Notes: generated by a model from the sequence alone, not told the origin. DNA of 64,000 nucleotides from Limonium bicolor (GCA_023374045.1 CM041776.1:116607793-116671792), one strand, 5' to 3'. Counted from the first letter of the stretch, positions 1 to 9,383 are shown. Made by a program: numbers and translations.

Positions 1-1075
1 ACCTAAGGAAGAAAGATTTTAAAGCTTGTAAAAGAACAAGGTAAATTACTTACCTTAAGGTGTTTTATTGTTTAAGGGAATGGGATTTAGATATGTGATG
101 AGTTTAGTGTAGAGTTTAGATGAGAAAAGGGTTATATAAAACCTAGGAGAAACAATGACTATACTTGTGAACTTGTGACTAAGGAGCAAATGAGAAAAAG
201 AGATAGTTTAAGGATATCAAGGTGAATTACAAGAAGCATTTTATTTCAATGGGAGCCTTGTTGTGTGTATTCACAGGTTGAAGGCAAATATATGTGGAAA
301 TTCAGTGGTTAAGATTATTGTCATTTAAGGGCCTAAGTGCCAAGCATTTTAAGTTTAAGCACTATATGATGATGTGGTGAAGTTTTAGTGTAAATTGTGT
401 GTTAAGGTGTTGTGATGAGAATTTGAGTGGTATTGGTTGTTTGATGGAGAAAAACCATGTGTTAGGATGTATTATATACTAGAGAACCCATGGCAAAATT
501 TAAAGGAGAACTTAAGTGTTTGAGATGTTCTAAGGGAATTTAATGACTAAGGAAGTACTAGGATGTTCTAGAGGTTGTCTTGATGAAAAAGGGGTGAGAT
601 TAAGGTGTTCTAATGACTTATAATGACTTAGGTATCACCATGAAGGATTTAGGAATCAAGAGAATGCATTTGAGTATTTAGGACTTAGGCAAATGTTGGT
701 AAACAACTAGGAAGGAAATAATGTGTTGATGGATAGAAACTTAGGTTTGTGAAGGAACCTTAAGTAAATGCATAAAAGAGTTTTAGATGGTGAAAGATGC
801 TTGGGAGATGATGTTATAGTGCTGAGAAAAACATTTGGCATAGTGGTTACATTAGGTATGAACCACCACCTAGAACCTAGTGGAAAACATTACATGTGTT
901 AGCATTATTACAAGGAAAATGCATAATGACTAAGGTGGATCTTGGAGAATGATTTAATGTGCTTAGAGGAGGGCTTAAGGTGTATTTGAAGTTCCCAAAT
1001 GAGGTTATAACATATTAGGATATATGAGGAGAAGTTTGGAGTGAAAAGAGAATTTAGAAACAAGGTTCTGGAGCC

Positions 1076-1385
1076 GACCGACCTTAGGACCGGACTCACA
1101 AGGTCGGTCGAGCTCAAATTACACTACCGGAGAAAGTTTCTGGAATCGACCGAACATAGGACCGGACTTACAAGTTCGGTCGGGCATGTATTTTGTACGG
1201 TAATAAGTCTCTGGAATCGACCGAACAAGGGACCGGACTTGGCAAGTTCGGTCGAGCTTAAATTTCCCTCGGGGAAACTCTCGGGAATGGACCGACCTTG
1301 GGGACCGGACTTGCAAGGTCGGTCGGGGTAGAATTTTCAAATGGTGAAGTGTTCTGGAATGGACCGACCTTAGGTAAGGTCGGTC
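1076..1385 (+). repeat. Five stem-loops at a 71-72 bp period in LTR A
   Basis: Stem-loops at 1076-1109, 1148-1181, 1219-1253, 1290-1324 and 1362-1385. Arms read GACCGACC...GGTCGGTC in units 1, 4 and 5 and GACCGAAC...GTTCGGTC in units 2 and 3, so the C-G pair is replaced by A-T on both sides. Loops of units 1-4 contain GACCGGACT. Start-to-start distances are 72, 71, 71 and 72. Confidence 0.9.
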
Positions 1386-2086
1386 GAGCCTAAAAATAAA
1401 AAAAAATAAATTTTGAATTCTAAGAATGGTAATAGGTAATAACGTATACCTTTGGTAGGGTGGTAATGATTAGGACCCTAAGAACTTAAGGGATTAAGTT
1501 AAGTTAAGTATAAATTTTAATGTTTAAAGTTAAGTTTGTAAGCTAAGTGGCAAAGACTTGAGAGGTTGTTGAATGGGAATCTTTAGGGACTGAGTGAGTT
1601 AAGTAAGGTGCAAATAACTAATGACCTAAAAATGAATGAATGTTTTAGGTTTGTGAATTGGGACCCCGAAGAAGGTTAAACAAACAACGATCGACGGTGA
1701 ACGGTACAATCCTTCTTGTGACCTGCTTGCTAACGAGGTGTCCCTCGGCTTGTGTGCTATCTGTTTAATTGCTATGACTAAAACAAGATAAAGCATGCAA
1801 CCGGTTATATTTATTCTCGTTGTGTTTGTGTTATCTTTACACTAACCCGCGAGACTTGAGATGGTTACTAACCAAGTTTAGTACTTACTGAGTTAAGAAT
1901 AAGAGGGGGTTACTAACCCACTTGATAAGGGAACGCTTGAGTCGTTCATTGTTTGTGAACTATATATGTTCATCTGTGGTTGTTGTTATTGCACTTCATA
2001 TTATGCTTGTGTCTGTAATCAATTTCCATGCTATCGACAATTAGTCGTCGTAGCCCCGTTAGCTTGGGGGCCATGAGAGGGTGTAC

Positions 2087-2134
2087 CAGCATCGTGCTGA
2101 CCCCCTCGGGGGCTATTTTTCACTTGCAGGTAAG
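2087..2134 (+). promoter_or_regulatory. Conserved double hairpin, T-run and CAG|GTAAG in LTR A
   Basis: A 5-bp stem CAGCA/TGCTG (2087-2099) is followed by CCCCC-TC-GGGGG (2101-2112), a T-run (2116-2120) and TGCAGGTAAG (2125-2134). The same order recurs in LTRs B, C, D and F. The final motif is a perfect plant 5' splice site (CAG|GTAAG), so it may be a leader splice donor; alternatively the hairpin plus T-run belongs to RNA 3'-end formation in the R region. Function is inferred. Confidence 0.5.
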
Positions 2135-2479
2135 AGACCCATGAGGACGCACTACGAGGGTATGAGCGGTTAGACTTAGGGTGGGATGTTCATTTTGAGT
2201 TCGGGTTGCGCCTGTGCACCCGACTGTTTATATTTAAACTGATGTAAGGTTGTGATTATGTCTAAGATATTTGTACTCGGTTGGTTGAGGCATTATGGAT
2301 GGTGATGTTATGGGTTGGATAAGTATTTTGGTTAAGTATTGTAAATGTTAAAGCCGGTATATTCTAACAATCAGACCGTGGCAAGGTCCAGGTGTTTATT
2401 ATCTCCGCTGCGACATATTCGTTTAAGTGTTCAGTTTTGCGATAACCACGATTGGCTTTGGATGGGGTGTTACAAAAAG

Positions 2480-2491
2480 TGGTATCAGAGC
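2480..2491 (+). other. Primer-binding site for initiator tRNA-Met (element A)
   Basis: TGGTATCAGAGC, five bases after the LTR end, is complementary to the 3' end of plant initiator tRNA-Met, the usual primer of chromoviruses. Bases 2484-2507 form a perfect 11-bp palindrome with a 2-base loop that includes most of the site, so in RNA the primer site would be paired unless opened. Confidence 0.93.
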
Positions 2492-3351
2492 GTAGTTACG
2501 CTCTGATCAAGAAATACCGGACATGAGTAACCACCGAGTTAGGATATAAGTTAAGGAATAAGTGATGGGTTAAGGGTGTGAGAAGTTAGAGTGAGTAGAG
2601 TCAGATGACCACTAATAAGTGTGGATCGTCTTTACCGTCTACGGACGTTATAAATTCGTTAACCCAAACAGTGGTGAATACGAATCTAATGCAAGTTATG
2701 CTTGTTCAGATGGCAGGTCGTCCTAGGGGAAGCCGAGGCCGCGGCCAGGGTGAGGATACTTCAGGAATACCTGGAGGGCAGACGATCGCAGAGATCGTAG
2801 CTGCCGCATTAGGGCATATGGGCTACCAGCCTGGTATGGGTGCACCACCTCTACCGCCACAACCAAGGGAACCAAACTGGGTGAAGAGTCTTGCAGATCT
2901 TCCACCCGCGCACTTTAAGGGGGAGACCGATCCCGCCAAGCTTGAGGCGTACATCTCCGAGCTGGAGACCGCCTTCGAGACCCTTGATGTCCCTGCTGGG
3001 ATCAAGGTGCGTCTAGCTGCTTTCTAACTGAAGGGGGCGGCAGGTGATTGGTGGAAGCTGGTGAGGGCCGAGCATGTGGCCAATCCAGAGTTCTGCTGGG
3101 AGCAGTACACCGCCTTGCTACGAGCAAAGTACTACCCCGCCCATGTCCAGACGAAGAAGCGCTTACAGTTGGATGCGCTTAAGCAGACAGACAAGATGAT
3201 AGTGGACGAGTATTACTCAGAGTTCACTGCCTTGCTCCGTCTTCTGCCAGGTCTTGGATATTCTGACCAGATCCTGGTGGACCGCTTCTATGGCGGGCTT
3301 AGCCATCGACTCCGCTACGGCATGGGGCCGACGAGTTACACTACCTTGCAG

Positions 3352-3437
3352 GTAATAAGAATGATTGAGATTTGAGTAAGTAATGAGTAAGATTTAGATT
3401 ATGAGAAATAAGAGTGACTAATACTATGGAAAAGCAG
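3352..3437 (+). other. Predicted spliceosomal intron 1 in gag (86 nt)
   Basis: CAG|GTAATA donor, GCAG|GAG acceptor, AT-rich, with a branch-like CTAAT about 20 bases before the acceptor and stops in the open frame. Removing it joins TTLQ to ECYHAAAKVE in phase 0, restoring the continuity expected of Ty3 gag. Length fits plant introns. Confidence 0.72.
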
Positions 3438-3690
3438 GAGTGCTATCATGCCGCTGCTAAGGTGGAGATAACCGTCCAGCTGAGGGACGAGGAGAATGCT
3501 AAGAGAAAGAATGCTGGTAAGAGCTCAGAAAGTCAAGGGCAAGGAGGGTACAAGAAACAAAAGTACCAGCCTCAGGCCCAGAAAAATCAGAACCCAAAAG
3601 GGAAGGAGGAAAAAGAGAAGGCTCCGGAAGAGCCATTGAAGTTGACATATGCTATTACAGCTACACCCCTGCGCTCTAGGGCGCCAAAGG

Positions 3691-3769
3691 GTAAGGAATT
3701 GATATTGAATGAGTTAAGAACAATTTAGTAACCATTTGAGATATGAGAATTGACATTATGAATCATCAG
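3691..3769 (+). other. Predicted spliceosomal intron 2 in gag (79 nt)
   Basis: Donor G|GTAAGG and acceptor ATCATCAG|G. It is AT-rich and contains stops. Splicing joins APKG to SETEKGAGGG in phase 1 and brings the basic linker into frame with the zinc knuckles, which otherwise lie in another frame. Confidence 0.72.
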
Positions 3770-4351
3770 GATCTGAGACTGAGAAGGGAGCCGGTGGTGG
3801 CTACCAGCGACGCTTCATCTGTAGGTGGTGTCACAAGGACCACCCCGGGCTCGATTGTAAAGGGAATAAGGTGGAGTGCAACTTTTGTGGAGTTTATGGA
3901 CACCGGGCATATGAGTGCTACCGGAACCCTGCTGGCAGAGCCTATAGGCCCGACACCAGGGGCAAGGGCAAGACCGATCAGGGAGCTGGATCTGACGGTC
4001 AGAGAAAGGTGCAGCAGCCGGCGGACAAGAACCCAACGGTGACTCAGAAGTCAGGGCCCACACTACACATGGTGGACCGGGACGATGAGTCTGAACCCTC
4101 ATCGAGGCCAGGTACCACTATAACCATTTAGTAATAAAAACTACCTGCTTACCGCATTATCATGCATGTTTGGTGAATAACTAAGTTAAGTAAGAATAAG
4201 ATGAGATTAGAACCTAAGTAAGATATAACCTACTACCACTGTAGAAAGCTTCAACATCTGCTATCCAATACCATCTACACCTAGCCCGGAGCACACCGAC
4301 ATTGAAACCATAGACTTTCCAACCGAACAATGTTAGGTTATCCGCCCAGGT

Positions 4352-4984
4352 ATGATTTTATTAAGGGGATACCTGACACCCGAAGCACAAATAGCCATCA
4401 TCAGAAGATGCAATCACCTAGGAATGGGACCGGGAGGTTTTTACACACCGGAGTACCCAGGGGGAGCAAGGATGAAATTAAAGATGATGAGCTTGGACAA
4501 GGATTGGAATCTGTATGCCAAGAATTACCAAACCACAAGGATGCAAGATGGAGTCTCACCACCGGAAATACCCGAAGAGTTCCATCCAGTTATTACACAA
4601 GTCGTGGAAATCGCTCAGCAGTTGGAAGCTGAACCGATTCTAGACATTCAAGCAGACATTTGCATTGTAAACTTTTATGAGAAGGATGAGAAACTGGGAC
4701 TACACCAGGATAAGGACGAGACAACGGAGTCTCTTGAAAGAGGGATACCCGTAGTGTCTTGGTCCATTGGGGATGATGCAGAGCTTTTATACGGCGAGCA
4801 GAAGCATGTGGACCGTGCAAATAAGTTGGTACTTAAGTCAGGTGATGTGTTAATTATGGGAGGAGAATCAAGGATGTTATACCATGGGATTAAGAGAATC
4901 AAGCTGAATACAGCACCGTCAGCAGTAATCAATGCGACGCATATGAGACCAGGAAGATTAAACCTAACCTTTAGACAATATTAG
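4352..4984 (+). CDS. ALKBH1-like Fe(II)/2-oxoglutarate dioxygenase captured by element A
   Basis: A 210-residue AlkB-family protein, which oxidatively removes methyl groups from nucleic-acid bases. Visible: NFY at 107-109, the iron ligands H118, D120 (LHQDKDE) and H178 (LYHG), and the 2-oxoglutarate motif RLNLTFR at 202-208 close to its own stop. Wording such as GPGGFY (26-31), DICIVNFY and SGDVLIMGG resembles plant ALKBH1-like proteins rather than ALKBH9/10. The same frame extends upstream to 4245 (SFNICYP), after a splice acceptor in phase with gag, but one TAG at 4334-4336 interrupts it, so here the open frame starts at V4337 or ATG 4352. It is shorter than host ALKBH1 proteins, lacking their N-terminus, and has no intron over about 740 bp, suggesting capture from mRNA. 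Its substrate is unknown. Confidence 0.9.
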   Translation: MILLRGYLTPEAQIAIIRRCNHLGMGPGGFYTPEYPGGARMKLKMMSLDKDWNLYAKNYQTTRMQDGVSPPEIPEEFHPVITQVVEIAQQLEAEPILDIQADICIVNFYEKDEKLGLHQDKDETTESLERGIPVVSWSIGDDAELLYGEQKHVDRANKLVLKSGDVLIMGGESRMLYHGIKRIKLNTAPSAVINATHMRPGRLNLTFRQY

Positions 4985-5139
4985 CCATGTAATGTTAGAA
5001 TGAGATGAGGAATGAGATGTAAGATTGAAGCACATGTTGTAAGCAGGATGGTCATGAATAAAATAACAGTGTTGTTCATATAAATTGTTACGACTCTTGT
5101 AATACCATCAATACTCATGAAGCTTGTGAACACAATTAG
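4985..5139 (+). other. Spacer between AlkB stop and protease exon
   Basis: AT-rich, many stops in all frames, ending in a 3' splice-site-like CACAATTAG. No coding signal seen. Interpreted as the 3' part of the alternative intron. Confidence 0.5.
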
Positions 5140-8100
5140 GTTATGAACTCGGTACGGAAGGTGCACTAAGCATACTCACAGAGGCACAGGCCGACGCCAG
5201 CGGTACTATCCTCACCGGCACCTTTCCGATTAATGGGATTGAGGCATCTGTTCTCTTCGACTCAGGGGCCTCGCATACCTTTGTCTCGGCATCATTCGCG
5301 AGCAGGTTGGGGCTAGACACTGATGAGCTACCCGACTTCACGGTTACGCTCCCGTCTAAGGAGAAGGTTCGTTGCACTCGTTACTACCGAGGAGCCACTG
5401 TCAGAATTAAGGGAGAAGACTTTCCAGTCAGTTTCATTGAGTTCAGTAAGCTAGGATTTGATGTTATCTTCGGGATGAACTGGTTGGAGCGGCACAAGGG
5501 ACGTATCCTCTGCGCCAAGCATAGATTGCTGCTCAGGAGTCCGTCTAGGGTAACAATATCATACCGCCAGAGGCCCAGAGAGCCTTCGACTAAGATCATC
5601 ACCGCCATGGCAATGTATAAAGAATTGAGGAGAAAGGAAGAAGTATACCTCTGCTATGTACAGGACATAGAGAGAGACCCTGAGTTCGACCCCGACTTAC
5701 CGGTAGTGTCGGAGTTCCCCGACTTATTTCCACGGGAACTGCCCGGCATGCCACCCACTCGGGAGGTAGAGTTCACCATCGAGCTGCTACCTGGTACCGG
5801 ACCGATAGCCAAAGCACCATACCGTATGGCTCCGGCAGAAATGACTGAGTTAAAGGAACAATTGAAAGATTTGTTGGATAAGGGATTCATTAGACCAAGT
5901 GTGTCACCATGGGGAGCGTGAGTCCTCTTCGTGAAGAAGAAGGATGGTAGTCTCCGCCTCTGCATCGACTACAGAGAGCTGAATGCAGTGACAGTGAAGA
6001 ATAAGTATCCACTACCCCGCATTGACGATCTGTTCGATCAGTTGAAGGGAGCATCTATGTTCTCCAAGATTGATCTCAGATCGGGGTATCATCAGATAGC
6101 CATTAAGGAGGGAGACATTGAGAAGACGACATTCCGGACACGATACGGCCACTATGAGTTCACAGTGATGTCGTTCGGTTTGTCGAACGCACCGGCGAAG
6201 TTTATGGATCTGATGAACCGCTTGTTCCGGGAGCAGCTGGACAAGTCGGTTGTGGTGTTTATTGATGACATTTTGATATACTCGAAGTCTAAGATTGAAC
6301 ATGAGGAACATCTGAGGAGGGTATTGGAAATACTAAGGGAGAACCAGCTATATGCTAAGTTCTCCAAATGTGAGTTTTGGCTTGACCGGGTCCCTTTCCT
6401 AGGTCATGTCATCTCAGATGCTGGGATCGCAGTGGATCCAGCAAAGATTGATGCCGTACGTACTTGGCCAAGGCCGAAGACTGTTACCGACATCCGGAGC
6501 TTTCTCGGTCTGGCAGGTTACTACAGGAGGTTTGTTAGAGATTTCAGCAAGGTCGCGAAACTGATGACCAGTCTAATGAAGAAGGATGCACCATTCTTGT
6601 GGACAGTTGACTGTGAGAGATCATTTCAGCGCTTGAAGGACTCACTGACCACTGCACCGGTTCTGACCATTCCAGACAGTACAGAGGGCTTTGAGGTTTA
6701 TTGTGATGCATCCGGCAGAGGGCTGGGTTACGTGCTCATGCAACATGGCAAGGTGGTGGCATATGCCTCACGCCAGTTGAAGAAACATGAGGAGAACTAC
6801 CCCACACATGATTTAGAGCTGGGAGCTGTAGTCTTCGCTTTGAAGATATGGCGCCACTACTTATATGGGGTTAGTGTCACGATCTACACTGATCACAAGA
6901 GTTTGAGATACATATTCACTCAGAAGGAGTTAAATCTTCGACAGAGGAGATGGTTAGAGTTTCTGAAAGACTATGACATTGACCTCCAATACAAAGAGGG
7001 GAAGGCCAATGTTGTAGCAGACGCCCTGAGCCGTCGAGCACACTCACTCCATTCGCTAGTTTCTTTCTCCAGCTTGGTTGATGAGGTGCGAGAGGCTTAG
7101 AGGACAGATGAGTACATGAGAGAGGTCAGACAGAAGCTGACAGATGGTACCTTTGAGAGTCAGAAATACGACTTCAGACTTCATGATGATGATCTGATCA
7201 GACTTAAGGGCCGGTTATGCATACCACGGGGCAACACGAATCTAAAAGACCGTATACTTAGAGAATCACACTGTTCTTCAGTTTCTATCCATCCGGGAGC
7301 CTCTAAAATGTATAAAGACATGAAGAGATACTTCTGGTGGTCGGGGATGAAGACAGATGTTACCGAGTTCGTCTTGAGGTGTCTCACATGCCAGAAGGTG
7401 AAATTCGAGCACCGACGACCGGGCGGAATGGTACAGTCGATGCCAGTTCCGGAGTGGAAGTTCCATGATATCTCCATGGACTTCGTAGTTGGGCTTCCAC
7501 CTGCTAGGGGAGGTGTCAACATGATATGGGTGGTGGTGGATCGCCTTACCAAAGTAGCCCGATTCATACCGATGAAGGATACTTGGAAGGTGACCAAATT
7601 AGCTGAGTTATTTGAGAAAGAAATCATGAGACACCACGGGATACCAAAGACCATAGTGTCAGATAGAGATACCAGATTCCTTTCGAGGTACTGGAGAGCT
7701 ACAAGAGAAGCGTTTGGTACAGAACTCAAGCTGAGTACCGCGTTCCATCCTCAGACAGATGGTCAGACTGAGCGTACTATTCAGACACTCGAGGACATGC
7801 TGAGAGCATGTGCCTTAGACTTCCAGGGCAGTTGGATTGACAGATTACATCTGATCGAGTTTTCATACAACAATAGCTATCACGCTTCGATCAAGATGGC
7901 ACCTTTTCAAGCGTTGTACGGTAGACCATGTCGTACACCGCTCTGCTGGGATGAGTCGAGTGAGACGGTCATTATAGGACCAGAGTACTTAGAACAAGTT
8001 AAGGCTGAAGTTCAGCAAATCAGGGAGAACATGAAAGCTGCTCAAGATAGGCAGAAGTCGTATGCTGATGTTCGACGACGGGACCTGGAGTTCGCAGTGG

Positions 8101-8519
8101 GCGACCAGGTATTTCTACGAGTTTCACCGATGAAGGGTGTATTCAGGTTTGGGCAGAAGGGCAAATTAAGCCCGAAACTTGTTGGTCCTTATGAGATTAC
8201 GGAGCGGGTGGGCCTGGTTGCTTACAGGTTAAATTTACCTGCTGAGCTGGGTAAAGTGCATGATGTTTTTCACGTTTCACAGCTAAAGAAATACATGCAC
8301 CACCCCTCCCATGTGTTAGAACCTGAGAGGTTGACTTTGGAACCAAATATGAGATCCGTGGAGACTCCTCAAAGAATCTTGGACAGTAAGACTAGGGACA
8401 CTCGCCACAAGTCAGTGCGACTGGTGAAGGTTCTCTGGTCTAACCAGGATGTCGAAGAGGCCACGTGGGAATTAGAGGATAAGATGAGGGCGAAGTACCC
8501 TTCTTTGTTCACTGACTAG
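5140..8519 (+). pseudogene. pol: Element A pol: protease, RT, RNase H, integrase, chromodomain-like end
   Basis: One frame from 5140 to the natural stop at 8517-8519, broken by TGA 5919-5921 and TAG 7098-7100. Protease: catalytic LFDSGASHTF with DSGA at 5259-5270. [25 protein letters not shown], and the active site FIDDIL at about 6258. RNase [27 protein letters not shown] and ADALSRR. Integrase: zinc-binding HCSS...CLTCQ, then the D, D, E residues in DISMDF, VSDRDTRF and HPQTDGQTERTIQTLED, a GPY/F module (PKLVGPYEI), and a chromodomain-like tail VKVLWSNQDVEEATWE. It makes cDNA and integrates it, probably guided to heterochromatin by the tail. The first codon GGT can be completed by splicing from gag. 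Confidence 0.93.
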
Positions 8520-8831
8520 ATCGTCTGTATAGGGTACGGGGCGTACCTCCTTTTTAAGGGGGGTAGAGCTTCCTCGCTTTTCAGTTAGGAAACGATCATG
8601 TTTGTCGCTTGTTTGGTTGTTTAAGATGTGAATTTGTGTAAGTTGCTACACTTCGGTGTAAGTTTGAGTTATGTATGATACTTATGTATTGTATTTGAGA
8701 TTGACCTTTGTGTCTTGAGATGTGTGAATGTGAATATAAGATGTGGTGTTAAGATTAAGGGAATTGAGTACCGTGAATGATTAAGCACATATGTGAACTT
8801 TGAGGAAAAAGTTCTTTTAAGGGGGGTAGAT
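8520..8831 (+). other. Element A 3' untranslated spacer with two polypurine tracts
   Basis: Non-coding. PPT1 TTTTAAGGGGGGTAGAG at 8552-8568 lies just after pol; PPT2 TTTTAAGGGGGGTAGA at 8815-8830 directly precedes the right LTR and is the expected start of plus-strand DNA. A small inverted repeat GAACTTT...AAAGTTC (8795-8814) abuts PPT2. The same layout is found in B and C. Confidence 0.85.
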
Positions 8832-9383
8832 TGAAATACCCCAAACTTAGATATGGTGTTTAAATGATAAACTAAGATATAAGGAGGTTAAATAATGCCT
8901 TAGAAACATTAAGAAACATTTCTAACCAAAGAAAATATAAGGAAACACCAAAAGAGCAGTTTAAGCAAAAACGTGCTCTAAGCTTGGATAGACTTGGGAG
9001 AGTACCCAAATATTATCCTAAGACCTTAGTAATATCCTAATGGTCATTTTAAATCAATTACCAAAGAAAACCAAGCTTGAAAACAAGTTAAAACACAAAA
9101 TGTGCTTTAAGGAGTCTTAAAGCACGTTTTTGAAAAATTGTCTTGTAAATGAGTTTTGAATGGCTAAATGTCCATCATTACTCTTTAATTAACATGTGTA
9201 CTATATAGTATCACATTTGGAAGCCTATATCAATGGGAAATCAAAAATTTCACAACAATGTGCCTTGTTTTGTGAATAGTAAATTAATTAAGCTAGTTTA
9301 TAACATAAGTCAATATAAGTGAGATATTTGGTCAACAAAGACTTAAGTACCCCTTGTTACTAATGGGGGCCGGTTTCTTATAA

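Larger units (their letters stand above)
1..2474 (+). repeat. Element A left (5') LTR, truncated by window edge
   Basis: Matches the right LTR from about 10088 to 12924. It ends with TGTTACA directly before the primer-binding site. Compared with the right LTR it lacks about 388 bp after position 1905, where the short repeat AAGAG/AGGAG sits at the junction; the related LTR of element B keeps this segment, so the left copy has a deletion. It contains a five-unit stem-loop array (1076-1385) and a GC hairpin block near the end. No gene: the short open frames here read through the repeats. Confidence 0.95.
2605..4111 (+). pseudogene. gag: Element A gag (capsid/nucleocapsid), three exons, one in-frame stop
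   Basis: Structural Gag protein of a Ty3 element. Exon 1 (2605-3351) begins at ATG 2605, or at ATG 2710 (MAGRPRGSRGRG), and holds the capsid core: PPAHFKGETDPAKLEAYI, then LKGAAGDWW after the stop, then the region ending SYTTLQ. Exon 2 (3438-3690) continues with ECYHAAAKVEI and a basic Lys/Gln-rich linker. Exon 3 (3770-4111) has a CX2CX3HX5C motif (CRWCHKDHPGLDC) and a classic CX2CX4HX4C knuckle (CNFCGVYGHRAYEC). The exon borders are GT-AG and keep frame (phase 0, then phase 1). A TAA at 3025-3027 interrupts the capsid. Without splicing, translation stops at 3373-3375 and loses the zinc knuckles. Intron calls are inferred from phase and protein continuity. Confidence 0.85.
4112..5139 (+). other. 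Predicted alternative intron region around AlkB (one donor, several acceptors)
   Basis: The donor CCAG|GTACCA after exon 3 leaves one base of a codon. Acceptor A at 4243-4244 (CCACTGTAG|AAAGC) or A' at 4348-4349 (CGCCCAG|GTATG) fuses Gag in frame to AlkB. Acceptor B at 5138-5139 (CACAATTAG|GTTATG) removes the whole AlkB block (1028 nt) and fuses Gag in frame to protease-pol. All three acceptors have the required phase 1. This phase agreement is seen in the sequence; actual use is inferred. Confidence 0.6.

Noticed and set aside
1041..1340. Open frames of 73-115 codons across the LTR A stem-loops (both strands, also 11103-11450)
   Set aside because: They translate the periodic repeat; no start context, no family, and they are interrupted differently in the two LTRs.
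1076..1385. Regular repeats with spacers resembling a CRISPR array
   Set aside because: Plant nuclear LTR context, repeats are imperfect, spacers are themselves related, and no cas genes exist.
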